Shown: positions 25,680-36,385 of the stretch, piece by piece
Position numbering within the stretch: position 1 is the first letter of the stretch
How the letters are laid out: the number at the start of each line of letters is the position of its first letter
DNA from: Lophium mytilinum
Taxonomy: Eukaryota; Ascomycota; Dothideomycetes; Mytilinidiales; Mytilinidiaceae
Direction: 5' to 3'
Length of the DNA: 64,000 nt
Assembly (NCBI GenBank): GCA_010093605.1
Contig: MU004185.1
Coordinates: 145,334 to 209,333, forward strand
Position numbers and translations under genes: made by a program
Notes under the pieces: model-generated
The model's database searches: none
What the model was told of the DNA's origin: nothing
The model's input: the letters and a program-made list of their open reading frames with translations, nothing else

Positions 25680-25830
25680 AAGCTATAGATCTTAATATTC
25701 TAGAAGACTAGAAGTATATAAGTAGCGCTATTATTACTAGAGACTTATATCTTTATAGATAAGCTATAGACCTTAATATACTAGAAGACTAGAGGTATAT
25801 AAGAGGCGCTATTATTACTAGAGACCTTAG
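25680..25830 (+). repeat. 81-bp direct repeat, about two copies
   Basis: The segment starting aagctataga at 25680 recurs at 25761 with a few substitutions over about 70 bp. The 81-bp period is a multiple of three and lies within a protein-like plus-strand frame, so it was probably a coding repeat of a former element. Confidence 0.7.
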
Positions 25831-27172
25831 TAATAGCTAAGGCTAAAGAGAAGAACTTAGAAATAGTAGTATTAGGATAAGAGACTTAAGGTATAATCTT
25901 AAAGAATAAATATAAAGCGCTACCTAATAAACTAGAGCCTATAGACCTTATAGAAAATAAAAATAAATTAGATATATACTACTTTAATAATAGAAAGAAC
26001 TAGGTAAAGAAAGTTAACTAGAATAAAGAAAATACTATAGAGAAGGTATTATCTATAAAAAACCTAGATAGCTTAGAGGCGGTAGAGGTAGCCTTATATA
26101 AGGCTAAAATAGGCCTAATTATAGCTTAGACTAGCGTTAAAAAGGCCTTAGAAATTATATATACTTATATAGTAAGAGATAAAAAGAAGAATACTAACCC
26201 TACTATCTTCTACTCCCCTAATATTATCTAAGAGACGCCTAAAAGTAGATATAGAAGGCGTGTACGCTTAGTATAGTAAGTACCTTCTTAAGAAATTACT
26301 AATTTTCTAGTATATATATAGATAGAAAGCGGCCTTAAATAGAACTATATAAGTCTACTTATATATACTCTCTATATACCTTTTATACTTTTATACTACT
26401 ACTAAGTTAACTTTTAATAGATGTGTAGTATATATATATACCTTATATTTTAGAGCCTACCTCCGCCCTAAGCTCTAACTTAAAAACTACTTATCTATCT
26501 ACTTTTAATATAAACCCTCTAAACTATATATACTTAAAAATACTACTAGTCTTATAATACCTATTTAGAGATATTCTATAGTTATAATACCTAGCGCGTT
26601 AAGCTATAATATAAGGGATTAAATCTAAGGCTAATTAAGAATAACTATTAGTAATAATAGTATACTACTATAAAGATATACTTATATAAGATTCTAATAG
26701 TATACTTAAGAAAAAAGTATATAGTAACTATTAGTTAAAATATATGCGCCTAAGCCTTAAATTTCTAGCGCCTACCCGCATATATAATAGAACTATTCTT
26801 CTCTATTCTATAGGTATAAAAGCCTACCCTGCATCTCTTTCTCTATACTATAGAGTAGTAGAAGGTAGTAAGAGTTAAAAAGGTAGAAGAGTTATAGTAG
26901 AGATTAACTTAAGGCTAACTATTTAGAATATAGCGGGTATTAAAATTATATATACTAATAAATTATAGTAGAGGCTAAAGCTAGTAGAAACTTATTTAAG
27001 AAGCTAGAATATAGAGAATAAAAGATAGTACATAGATATAGCTTACTAATAGTATCTACTATAATAGAAAGCTAATAGCGCACTAATATCTAGATTAGTA
27101 GTTAGACTAGTATAGTTCTATAGAGCTATATTAGGTAAAGATAATATACTCTAGTATTACTAGCTTATATTA

Positions 27173-27316
27173 TCTACTAAGCTTTTCTATCTCTTTTACT
27201 CTACTCTATAAGCTTTTTTATCTACTAAATTTCTCTATTTCTTCTACTCTACTCTATAGAATTTTTTTTCTACTAAGTTTTTCTATTTCTCCCGCTCTAC
27301 TCTATATAATAGCGCC
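27173..27316 (+). repeat. Three tandem copies of a 48-bp unit
   Basis: The word tctactaa starts units at 27173 and 27221 and, with a small change, at 27269. Each unit also contains ctctactctata at the same offset. The 48-bp period is a multiple of three and the tract is pyrimidine-rich, similar in style to the tract at 3.5-3.9 kb. Confidence 0.75.
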
Positions 27317-28849
27317 TTAGTTTTAGTATAATCTTTTATATATATAGCTTTTAATTTTTCTAACTACTATACGCAACTATATATCTATATTCTCTACTAG
27401 CTTTTAATTTTACTCTAACTACTACTTCTCTAGCCCTACTTTTCTTAGAAAATAAGCGGGCGGATAGAATATATACTCTATTACTAGCGCTAGATATACT
27501 TTAATCTAGTATTATAGGAATAACCTAGCCTTTATATATACTAGTAATAGATAACTATCTACTATATAATAACGCAGTAGAGAAAGGGAAAATAAAGCTA
27601 CCTCTACTCTAATATCTCTAACTCTTTTTATAGTACTATATAAGATTATCTAGAATTATATAAGATTATTTATAATTATTATAGTATACTCTCTATATTC
27701 TTATATTTTAAAAGAGACTCTAGCCTATTTCTTTAAGTATATTTTAGGTTCTATAACTACCCCGCTAGATAGAGAGTATATATTCTTATTATCTTCTAGC
27801 GCATAAGTATACTATAGGCTAGGTTATAAAATAATAGTATTCTAACTTCTAAGATTAGAAGTATAATAGAAGAGACTATAAATAGAGAAGCAGTAACCTA
27901 AAATATAGGTAGAAGAAGTAAAGTATACTAATATAGAGGGAAATAAGAGATATAGAAGAAGTAAATAGAAAGAAGGGGCTATAGAGGTAGTAGCGTTATA
28001 GCTATAATACTAGAGGCTATTCTATAATATAGATATAAGAGACTACTACTAAAGCTTATATTAGTAGTAGAATAGTTATATACTTTTTATTATTTATAGA
28101 TAGTTATATACTACGGCCTAACTCTTAAATAATAGGTCTTAGTAGTAATATAGTAAGAGTCTATTTAAGAATATATTAAGTATTCTAATTATAATTTATA
28201 AGCTAGACCTAGCGCTAAATTATAGAATAGATAAATTATATCTTTTCTATCTATTCTCTATATATCTATTAAATCTACTTTTTAACTACTATAGCTCTAA
28301 CTTTACTATACTAACTATTTATAGAATAAAGATTAGATATTCTAGCCTAAGTATTTACTATTTCTACTTACTTCTACCCCCGCCTTACACTACTATAGAG
28401 AGGGAAGAGCGGTAAATAGAATTATTTTATAGTAGAATATAGGTAGTATTATATATAGGGTATATATATATTAGCTCTAGTACTACTAAGGCTAATTAGG
28501 TAAAAGATACTATAGAACTAAATTATTAATAGTTTAAAATAATAGATAATAATTAAGTATTATTAGGCTATATAGTATATAGGTAAACTACTACTAGTCT
28601 ATATAGTAATATTACCTGCGCTAGTAGTTTATATAGATGTTATATAATTTATATAGTTTACTAGAAGTTTATACTATTTACTACTAAGTACTAATAGCTC
28701 TAACTTTTATAGTTTTAGGTTTTCCTAATAAAGGAGTAGAGTATAACTAGATAGTTTTAAAGGGGTTATTACTAATAAATTAGATTAATCTTCTCTTATA
28801 ATGTTTATTAAGTATAGGAAGATTCCCCTTTCTAAGCGCTTTCTTCTAC

Positions 28850-29739
28850 GGGGTCCCATTAATTTTGCGCATTTATCGAATTATCGAGGTAACAGTTAAT
28901 TTTAGAATGTTGGATTCCCAGCCGATATTCCTATGGAAATAGCCCATTGTGTAGAGCGTCCATACAAGCTTAAGGTCTCCTTCCTCATGCTTGCGCCTCT
29001 TGGTCTTCCGTTGCTTTGGTTTTGGTGCTATTTGGATGAATTTTGACCGAGGAGTGTGGGTTTGAAGAGGGGTATATAGGCACGGTGCATCTTGTATTCG
29101 GCTGATTGACTACTCACGCCCTGGACCCGACTGTACTACTATGTTGTTGGTAAGTAAATCTCCGGTTGGTGAAGTACTAACAGTATAATTGTACGACCGT
29201 TGTGTCCTCGCATCTTCATCGGAAGCTGTTGAGTATGTGATATCACGTGCTAAGTATTTTTTGGTTAGCGCTACTTGGGTTCCACTTTTCTCGAGAGCTC
29301 CACTCCTTAAACTCACCTGCAACCTCTCCTCCATCTATCGCGCAGCATCAAGCTTCCATTCTATATTACAACTAAAAAGCTTCTTTAGATACTAACCCTG
29401 CGTAACTTCCCTCCTGTTAGCCGATCATAGCCTCCTCCTTTTGTGATGGCGGCATCTTCACGTCCTCATACGCGGAAAGCATGCAGCCACCCAGCACCGC
29501 CCTCTTACACGAGAGGGGCGATGCATCGTTTTTCGGCTCGGGTAGCTCATTATTGGCCCATTACTGTATCAGTATGCATCTTGCTCCTAAAATAAAGCAT
29601 GGGTGGAGCGCCACGTTCTCAGCCTTGCAGCAGGACGGGAGAGATGCCAATCGTATTTAGAGCGGGATTTTCGCCCTTTTCTCCGCTTCTCTTTGGCCGT
29701 CCGTTTGGTCAGTGCGGTGTTGTTGCTTTCGAGGACACG
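28850..29739. other. Compartment boundary and upstream region of the first gene
   Basis: Composition changes within about 50 bp near 28,850: CA and TG dinucleotides reappear and TAG-rich text stops. No convincing gene lies between here and 29,740. A TATATAGG word at about 29,072 is a possible core promoter element, but it is more than 500 bp from the first ORF. Short ORFs on both strands (29110-29395) overlap each other and look accidental. Confidence 0.6.
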
Positions 29740-30765
29740 ATGAGTACTATCATCATCACCTCTGAAGTCGTCATAGTGCCGACGGTCTCGAGTTACAGTC
29801 CCAGCACCGTTGTTGTATTCATAACGGCAATCACCACGCCAGCCTCCACATCATCCTACTACACTAGCCCTACGTCGTCGACCGCAGCTACAACACCCAT
29901 AGTAACAGCCTCTGATACAACAAGACCGTCCCACACTCCATCACCAGGCCTCTCAATCGGCGCCAAGTTAGGCATCGGCATCAGCATCCCGCTCGCCGTG
30001 GTCGCTATAGCATTCGGCATCGCTTTTTTCTTTCACAGGAGACATAAAAGGGCAAATTCAACTCCAGGATCAGGCGACACTGAGACGACATACGCAAACC
30101 TTGCAGATAAGCCCTTGCCTCTCGTCGCAGAGCTGCAGGGCCATAGTACGGTTCCGAGCTGGCGTGCGCCTGACGCGCGTCCTGTTATCCACGAGCTCCC
30201 TGGAACTCCTCCTACCGCTACTGGATACTACCGCCCTAATTCTGCGAGCTCCTCTGTACATGAGCTACGCCAAGTGGACGCCGCGCAGAAACCGGATGCG
30301 CGCGAGCTACAGCGTCAGGCTTCGTTAGCTGCCTCTGAACACGTGCCACACGAACTTTCGGCCTCGGGGTCACGGCAGGCGACTAATGTGCCTCCCCTCC
30401 CTACCGGTTCTCCCACTGTAGCCCCTGACCCCTTAGTTTCGTCGACAGTCCAGCCATCAAGATCGCACAACACTACCCCACCACCGACAGCGTCTGAGAT
30501 CACCGATCATCCACGTCGCCCTACCTCCCCTATCGATGATAATGCTAGCGTCCATGTTTCTCGGCATGCGTCAGCTATAGCGAGTAGAACAACCAACGAT
30601 GATGCAGAGCTGGCGCAGATAGAAGAAGCTATGACGCGGCTACGGAATCAGAAGAAATTATTACAAGAGCTGAGAGATGTGGAGAGACAAGAAGCGGATA
30701 TGGAAAGACGGAGGAAAGAGTTGAGGATGGCGAGAGATAGAGGAGGAGGAGGACTAGGGGATTAA
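29740..30765 (+). CDS. Single-pass membrane protein with Ser/Thr-rich ectodomain
   Basis: This intronless ORF has two possible starts, ATG 29599 (388 aa) and ATG 29740 (341 aa). I prefer 29740 because the protein then opens directly with the Ser/Thr-rich segment, and the extra 47 residues look like translated leader. Layout (numbering from 29740): residues 1-72 rich in Ser, Thr and Pro, probably O-glycosylated; one membrane helix about 76-98 (GIGISIPLAVVAIAFGIAFFF) followed by the basic stop-transfer HRRHKR; then a long disordered Pro/Ser/His-rich tail; and a Glu/Arg/Lys-rich coiled coil near the C terminus. This resembles fungal wall-sensor-like or mid2-like proteins, but no WSC cysteine domain or clear signal peptide is present. 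The function is not known. It is the first gene after the repeat block. Confidence 0.75.
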   Translation: MSTIIITSEVVIVPTVSSYSPSTVVVFITAITTPASTSSYYTSPTSSTAATTPIVTASDTTRPSHTPSPGLSIGAKLGIGISIPLAVVAIAFGIAFFFHRRHKRANSTPGSGDTETTYANLADKPLPLVAELQGHSTVPSWRAPDARPVIHELPGTPPTATGYYRPNSASSSVHELRQVDAAQKPDARELQRQASLAASEHVPHELSASGSRQATNVPPLPTGSPTVAPDPLVSSTVQPSRSHNTTPPPTASEITDHPRRPTSPIDDNASVHVSRHASAIASRTTNDDAELAQIEEAMTRLRNQKKLLQELRDVERQEADMERRRKELRMARDRGGGGLGD

Positions 30766-31058
30766 ATATTACAGGAGCGATAAAGGAGTGAGTGGTGTGT
30801 ATATAGGAGGGTGCCCCCGTGAGGCTATAATAAGCTAATCGTAGCGATCTCTACAATACTAGAGTCTATCATTGCAAGGACAGGATCATTGAAAGAATCC
30901 TTGATATGATCACGTGAGTAGCATGTTACGCAAATGCGGAGCAGTATGACGAATCCACGATCGACGTGGCAGCTGATTTACAATACACAGCAGTTGCATG
31001 CTTTATCCTAACTCAAGAACCTTTCAAGAAGGGTGAAAGCTTCTGTAAAAATGCCAAT
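30766..31058. other. Intergenic, no feature seen
   Basis: This is a short stretch between the membrane protein stop and the monooxygenase start, with both genes on the plus strand. No tRNA, repeat or ORF of note was seen. Confidence 0.5.
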
Positions 31059-32864
31059 ATGATCGATTCTAAGCCAATAAAATTGGTGGCGGTGATTGGT
31101 GCTGGAGCCGCAGGTATGTTTTCACGGCCCTCTTTTGCCCTGGGCCACCACCCATCCTTTTCAAACCTAATGACTGCGTATCCTAACCTGTGATTAGGTG
31201 TCATCACCGCAGCGGCACTATCACGGGAAAAGTACTTTGATACTATACGCGTTTTCGAGCGGCGTGGTGGTGTTGGGGGAACCTGGTATGAATTAACTCC
31301 ACTCGTACTTCCACTCACGTTGTCTGTCCCTGCTAACCATATCCTAGGATATATGATGCAGACCCCATACCACCGATTGAGATGTTCCCCGGAGCTCTTC
31401 CGCCAAAGACTGATCCACCGCTTTCAATACCCAAGAGCCTCCCAACGTCAACGCCTCCAAACCGTCAAGAGAGATTCGAGAAAACGCCTATTTATGACTC
31501 TCTCACGTGAGACCTACCCAATCAGCAAAGAAAACTCAAACCATTTATTGATTCAATTTCAATAGTACCAACGTGCCCGACATCGCCATGTCGTTCTCAG
31601 ACATCCCCTTTCCTGGCGGCCCCTTCGTCCCTCACGAAGTCCCCTGCCAGTACCTCGAGGACTACGTCGCCGCTCACAAGCTAGGCTCCTTACTCGTATT
31701 CAATACGACCGTCGAAGACGTCTCCAAACTCCCCTCCCCAAAAGGCCGCGAAAGATGGAAACTCACCCTCCGCCGCCACGACCCTGACCGCTCGGTTGAC
31801 GAGTGGTGGGAGGAAGAATTCGATGCTGTGGTCTTTGGGAACGGGCATTATTCCGTGCCTTTTGTAAGCTCCCCTCTTCTTCTTCCTCTTCTTCTTCTTG
31901 TTCTTCTTCTGCTATTCTCCGAACCACCTACCCTAGACCCACCCAACAGTCATTCTAACGCAGCGTCAAGATCCCCTCGGTAAAAGGCCTAAAAACCTAC
32001 ACAACCCTCTTCCCCCACCGCGTCATCCACTCCAAATACTACCGCTCCCCCCACCCCTACACCGCCAAAAACGTCCTCATCATCGGCAACTCCGCCTCCG
32101 GCCACGACATCACTGCCGACCTCATCCCCCACGCCGCCCACCCCGTCTACCAATCCCGCCGCTCGCCCTCCCGCTGGGACGGGCCCGAACCCCCGCCCGG
32201 CATGGCCTGGAAACCCCTCATCACCGAGTACCTCCCCAGCGGCCGCATCCTGTTCGAAGACGGCACGTTCCTCGACGACATCGACACGGTTATCTACAGC
32301 GCAGGCTACCAGCCCTCGTTCCCGTTCTGGAACGAGCGCGCTAACGGCGGTCCGCTCTGGGATTATGAGAACGGGAAAGTGGTGGGTGGGTATTGGCATA
32401 CTTTCTTGCATGCGTATCCGACGGTTGGGTTGGTGGGCGTGCCGCGCGTGCTGACGTTCAGAAGTTGGGAGTATCAGGCTATTACGCTGGCGCGGGTGTT
32501 TGCGGGGCGGCTTTCGAAGCCGCTCCCGCCTAGAGCGGAGCAGGAGAGGTGGGAGTGGGAGAGGGCGGAGAGGACGAGGAGGGAGGGGCAGAAGTTTCAT
32601 GATGTGCGGTGGGAGACGGGGGAGACATTTGGGTGGTTGAGGGCGCTGTTTGAGTGGGCGGGGTTGGGGACGTTGGAGGGGGAGGGGAGGTTGCCGCCGG
32701 CATTGACGAGGGAGGTGGTGTGGGCGATTGAGCATTTGAGGAAGTATCCGGAGCCGGGGAAGGGGGGGAGGGATAGGGATGGGGATGGGGAGAAGGAGGG
32801 GGGGAATGAGGAGGAGTGGGTGGTTGTGAGGGAGCCGAAAAAGGATTTGTTGCATTTTATTTAA
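31059..32864 (+). CDS. Flavin-containing monooxygenase (FMO-like, class B), 497 aa, five exons
   Basis: Exons 31059-31113, 31198-31285, 31348-31506, 31566-31863 and 31971-32864 join in frame (1494 nt) with GT-AG introns of 84, 62, 59 and 107 nt. Class B flavoprotein monooxygenases use FAD and NADPH to oxygenate N, S or carbonyl groups. Seen in the product: the FAD dinucleotide motif GAGAAG (14-19), then GGTWIYD, the FMO signature region FGNGHYSVPF (191-200), the NADPH-binding GNSASG (239-244) and the late YSAGY motif (about 308). The length is normal for a fungal FMO. For intron 4 I chose the acceptor at 31970 because the nearer CAG would shift the frame. The last 100 residues are rich in Glu, Arg and Gly and follow very purine-rich DNA. 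The substrate is unknown, and no biosynthetic cluster surrounds it. Confidence 0.9.
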
Positions 32865-33336
32865 ATAGATGAGATTGAAGCATGCCTATCTTCAGTCAAC
32901 CTCCTCTTGAGGATCCGAGTTCAATGCCACCGAGAGCAAAAATAATGTCCTCTGTACGTTCTGCCTGAGGCATGAAGACATGAGCACGCTACTCCACATA
33001 TAGCAAGGCGCATTTCCTTCCACCTCAACCGCAGGTGTTCCAGGCAACCTCCAACCACGGCTGCAATCGGATTGGACAACCATCAGCCTATCAACTCCAT
33101 GTTATTGGTGGTAGTAGCCGGAAAAGCCACGACTGAAAGCACTTATCGCCCCACAGATACGAGATGCACGCCAGCCCCATGTCTCAGACCCCTCACCTAG
33201 GCGTGAACAACAGAACAACGTTAGGTAGCCTTCCACATCTCAGTTCATTCTATTTTCATCGTCATCTTCTTCTTTACACCAATTTCATTGATGGGCGAGG
33301 GATTCCGTATGCTACGCTACGCGTTGGAGTGATGCT
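32865..33336. other. Intergenic, no feature seen
   Basis: This separates the monooxygenase from the F-box gene. Short ORFs on both strands have no recognisable content. Confidence 0.5.
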
Positions 33337-34965
33337 ATGCCGTCCACCTTGAATCTGTGTAGAGGCCCAGGCAGAACTCTTTCCATCCAGCCTTGCGCGT
33401 CTGTAGAGGGCGGCTGCGAGCTTCATCGATTTGGGCGGAACCAGCCTTGTTTGGAAGCCGTTATGTCGACTGGCACTTCCTCGAGCCGACCCGCTGCGAC
33501 GGCATCGATTTTCTTTGACAATTTGTCAAGAAGTCTATCGACATTCCCACGTGTGCCTTTTTCAATTGTTCCATCTCTCAGGATCCCAGGGAATGTTCGC
33601 CAAACTAGCAAGAAGAATTGCAATGCTGGTCCAAAAGTTCCACCCTTTCTCAACCTCCCGGTAGAACTGCTCCAAGCTATTTCCCTCTTTCTACCGGAAT
33701 CGTCTTTCGTGTCGCTCACCTTGACCTGTACGGGTCTAGCTGTGGCACTTGGCACCCAGCCATGGACTTCCCTTACCAAGTCATCACGTTTCGAAGATCC
33801 TGATGACGATGAGGAATACCAAAACCTTCTCATCCTCCTCCAACGAGATCGGCCCAGCTATCGCCTGTGTAAGCCTTGCGGCACCATTCACAGCCCCAGA
33901 GCCTCCACTGTCTCTATTCCTCGGAACGTCCTGACCAAGCGAAATGAGCCGCCATCAATTCTTCGGCATACCGCGCTTTATTTCCTCGAACCAGGGCTGT
34001 GGCAGGAGTCCTCTTATCCTATTAACGGTAATGAAATTAAAGTCGTACCAGGTATGAAAGACCGGATTCGACGTCCGGCATACTGGGTATCTCGTGCACA
34101 TATCGAGGCGGCCATAGCGAGTCGCATATGTCTCGCCACTCTATCTTGCAAAGCAAAGTACGCCATACCAATCACGCTTTACGACAATTCACTTGACGAC
34201 GGGTCCTCCAGTTCTCTAGATACTCTGCTCGAATTTGAATACGAGGTTACGCCGCTCCGGGTTCGTCGGAAACTACTACTCTTTAAAACAACCTTCACAT
34301 TCCGATTTGTGACCAAGGACCCGAATGATCCCGAGCAGAGGCGGCTGGACGCCGTGGGCAAGCAACATGAGGTCAGCATGTTCAATACCATGGTGAAATA
34401 TGTGGATATGCGGCCGTGTGTGCATGCGCCGTCGGATCTTCTTGTCGACGAGGTCTTGTGCCTTTTGTTTCACCAAACTATGGGAGCGCCGCATCAGACT
34501 TGTGTGGTCTGCGAACGGGCAATTGTGGCGGAGAGGGACCGGAATGGTTCTGGTTCTGGATCAAATGCGGCCACCACCGCCACAGTTGCAGCACCACCAA
34601 ATGCTGCAGCACCTATGTCTACGGCCCTTCCAGTCCCATCCTCTGCTTCCGATGGAGATAAAAGTATCCCCACCGGACATGATACTGCTGGGATGACTAA
34701 GGGCGACCAGAGGGAGGAAGCTCAACGCCGATTGAAGCAGGAAGCCTGGTACTCAGGTCGCTCCTGCGACTGCATCAGGGACTATGAACTATCTCTTATG
34801 AGCGAGGCGCCACAGAACGGGGAATCAAACCATCGCATTGATAACGTGGAAGTCAAGATCTGGAATCTTTTTGGCGAGCAACCGGGTAAGAGAGACGCAG
34901 TACTCAGGCAGCCGGGGGTGTTGGAGAGCTTGTGGTATGATGAGCAGTGGGATGAGGTGGTATAA
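33337..34965 (+). CDS. F-box domain protein with Cys pairs, up to 542 aa
   Basis: This is a single-exon ORF. An F-box is visible at about 102-145, starting PFLNLPVELLQAISLFLP and ending near the Trp of QPWTSL. F-box proteins recruit substrates to SCF ubiquitin ligases through Skp1. The C-terminal part has paired cysteines (LCKPCGTIH near 177, CVVCERA near 390, SCDC near 475) that are common in large uncharacterised fungal F-box families and could bind a metal. Two starts are possible: ATG 33337 and ATG 33463 (residue 43, MSTGTSSSRP). The first 42 residues look poorly conserved in style, so 33463 may be the true start. The substrate is unknown. Confidence 0.8.
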   Translation: MPSTLNLCRGPGRTLSIQPCASVEGGCELHRFGRNQPCLEAVMSTGTSSSRPAATASIFFDNLSRSLSTFPRVPFSIVPSLRIPGNVRQTSKKNCNAGPKVPPFLNLPVELLQAISLFLPESSFVSLTLTCTGLAVALGTQPWTSLTKSSRFEDPDDDEEYQNLLILLQRDRPSYRLCKPCGTIHSPRASTVSIPRNVLTKRNEPPSILRHTALYFLEPGLWQESSYPINGNEIKVVPGMKDRIRRPAYWVSRAHIEAAIASRICLATLSCKAKYAIPITLYDNSLDDGSSSSLDTLLEFEYEVTPLRVRRKLLLFKTTFTFRFVTKDPNDPEQRRLDAVGKQHEVSMFNTMVKYVDMRPCVHAPSDLLVDEVLCLLFHQTMGAPHQTCVVCERAIVAERDRNGSGSGSNAATTATVAAPPNAAAPMSTALPVPSSASDGDKSIPTGHDTAGMTKGDQREEAQRRLKQEAWYSGRSCDCIRDYELSLMSEAPQNGESNHRIDNVEVKIWNLFGEQPGKRDAVLRQPGVLESLWYDEQWDEVV

Positions 34966-34969
34966 GTAT

Positions 34970-35400
34970 GCTTCGAGTGACATTCATAACCACGGTAATT
35001 TTACATCTTTAATTCAATACTTTCATTGATCTAGTGATGTCTCAATGTCCTGTCTGCTGCATCAAAACGTACGTCCAACTAGTGAGAATCAAGACGACGG
35101 CAACTTTACATGGTGAGCGTGATTATTCACTATACGTCTGGGGTGCTTCAAGATATATCGACACCCGCAAAGATCACACGGAGGCGGTAAGGATCAAGAC
35201 CACGCAGACTTTACATCATATGTACAAATATCTCTACCACTCTTCGGGGGTGCCTCAACATTCTCTCAACCTCCGTAGAGTCTATATCCAACGGGTTCAG
35301 GTCGAGATCACTGGGATTTTACATCGAAGTCTCATTTTCAGTGCGTTCTTCTATGACCCCCCTCTGGGGTACTTCAAGAGCTTATCAGCCCCAGCAGAAC
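34970..35400 (+). repeat. Degenerate tandem repeat, four copies of 105-108 bp
   Basis: The hexamer ttacat recurs at 35001, 35106, 35211 and 35319 (spacings 105, 105 and 108). The last three copies share a preceding atcaagac-type word and a following ggggtgcttcaa-type word about 45 bp later. The first copy is the most diverged and overlaps the 3' end region of the F-box gene. An ORF of 248 codons crosses the repeat, but its protein does not show a matching repeat, so I read this as noncoding. Confidence 0.65.
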
Positions 35401-35697
35401 TCACGTCTCACGCACGCGATTTGAACCCTTCGACCTTCGCCATCTTTCTTACCGCCACAGAATGGATACCCAGCAGAATAATGGTGTCTAACAGTCACGC
35501 CGGCCTAAGAGTGAGTTACATTGTCCCACTCACCGCCCCACTTTTCCCTCTGTCGTCACATAAACCCACATCAACGTCTCTTGCTCACACCTTCACGCCT
35601 TCAAGATTCACATCACCGTACCTCGCCGTGCCGTCACGCCGCCAAAAGCCAAACAACGCGCTAATAGACCAAGAAACAGCCACAGCAAGCGCCTACA

Positions 35698-36385
35698 ATG
35701 ACCGACAGCGTCCCCCCAAGCCTCACAGACGGCATCACCGAAGTGTCTACTGCCGGCCCGCCAACACCTCCTCCAGGTAGGGGTCTGCCGCACGTTCCCG
35801 GCCCTGATATCAACAACTGGCTCGAGAACGTCGCCGCAAATACTCCCACTCCGCCGCCTCGTCCTGCCGATGTTCCAGCAGAAGACACGCAAGTGTGGCC
35901 GCATCCTCCGCCGCCGCCTGCACCCCGCCCGAGAGTTGCGCAGCTTCATCGCCCAGTTGGCATGGATGTGTTTGCTTTTGCGCCCCCTCCGCGTCCTGAG
36001 CCGGCTACGCTGCGTCTGGAAGAGACTACGATGCGTCCTGGACCAACTACGCAGCGCTCTGAGCCTACCCCTCCGCGTGCTGAACCAACTACGCCGCCTC
36101 TCGAGTCTACTGCACTACGTTCTGAAGCTACTACGCCACGTCCTGAACCGACTCCGCAGCGTCCTGAGCCTACCACCCCGCCTGCCGAACCGACCCCTCT
36201 ACGTCTTGAACCAACTACGCCGCGTCCCTGAGCCCACTACACTGCGTGCTGAAGCGACTACGCCGTGTGCCGAAGCGACTACACCGCGTGCCGAATCTAT
36301 CACTCTGTGTCCCGAACCTACCACACCGCGTCTTGAGGATTGGGGGATGACTAAGGGAGCGGGAGTGCTGCAGGCTTTGCTATAA
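35698..36385 (+). pseudogene. Pro/Thr-rich repeat protein gene with an apparent +1 frameshift
   Basis: The ORF opens at ATG 35698 (MTDSVPPSLTDGITEVSTAG), runs through a Pro-rich stretch and then a seven-residue repeat of the type RPEPTTP, and stops at 36231. The same repeat continues immediately in the next frame (VPEPTTLRAEATTP onward) to a stop at 36385, ending LEDWGMTKGAGVLQALL. The break falls at a cgtccctgagccc word near 36,224-36,229, where sister repeats read cgtcctgag, so one extra C explains it. It is either a real frameshift or an assembly error in a short C-run. No signal peptide or known domain is seen, and the function is unknown. Confidence 0.55.
35985..36340 (+). repeat. Coding minisatellite of 21-bp units
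   Basis: About sixteen imperfect 21-bp units of the form cgtcctgaaccaactacgc encode the seven-residue repeat (R/L)-x-E-P-T-T-P. Units vary mainly by substitution. The only indel noted is the extra C near 36,226 that shifts the frame. Confidence 0.75.

Larger units (their letters stand above)
22900..28850. repeat. AT-rich, RIP-degraded repeat block (right part)
   Basis: Composition and stop-codon density match the left block. Two plus-strand stretches read as protein-like: about 23,280-23,900, ending in an acidic and lysine-rich run such as KPNADNIEKKKIEIE, and about 24,780-26,240. Neither could be assigned to a family. No intact ORF, LTR pair or terminal inverted repeat was found. The block ends abruptly near 28,850. 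Confidence 0.7.

Noticed and set aside
31989-32855. 288-codon minus-strand ORF opposite the last monooxygenase exon
   Set aside because: It is a Pro/Arg/Leu-rich shadow of a GC-biased exon. The plus strand carries the intact FMO motifs.
35405-35435. tRNA on the minus strand suggested by gggttcaaatc
   Set aside because: The flanking bases do not form a T stem and no cloverleaf could be folded by eye.
35034-35780. 248-codon plus-strand ORF
   Set aside because: It crosses the noncoding 105-bp repeat without a protein repeat and overlaps the start of the better-supported Pro/Thr-rich ORF.
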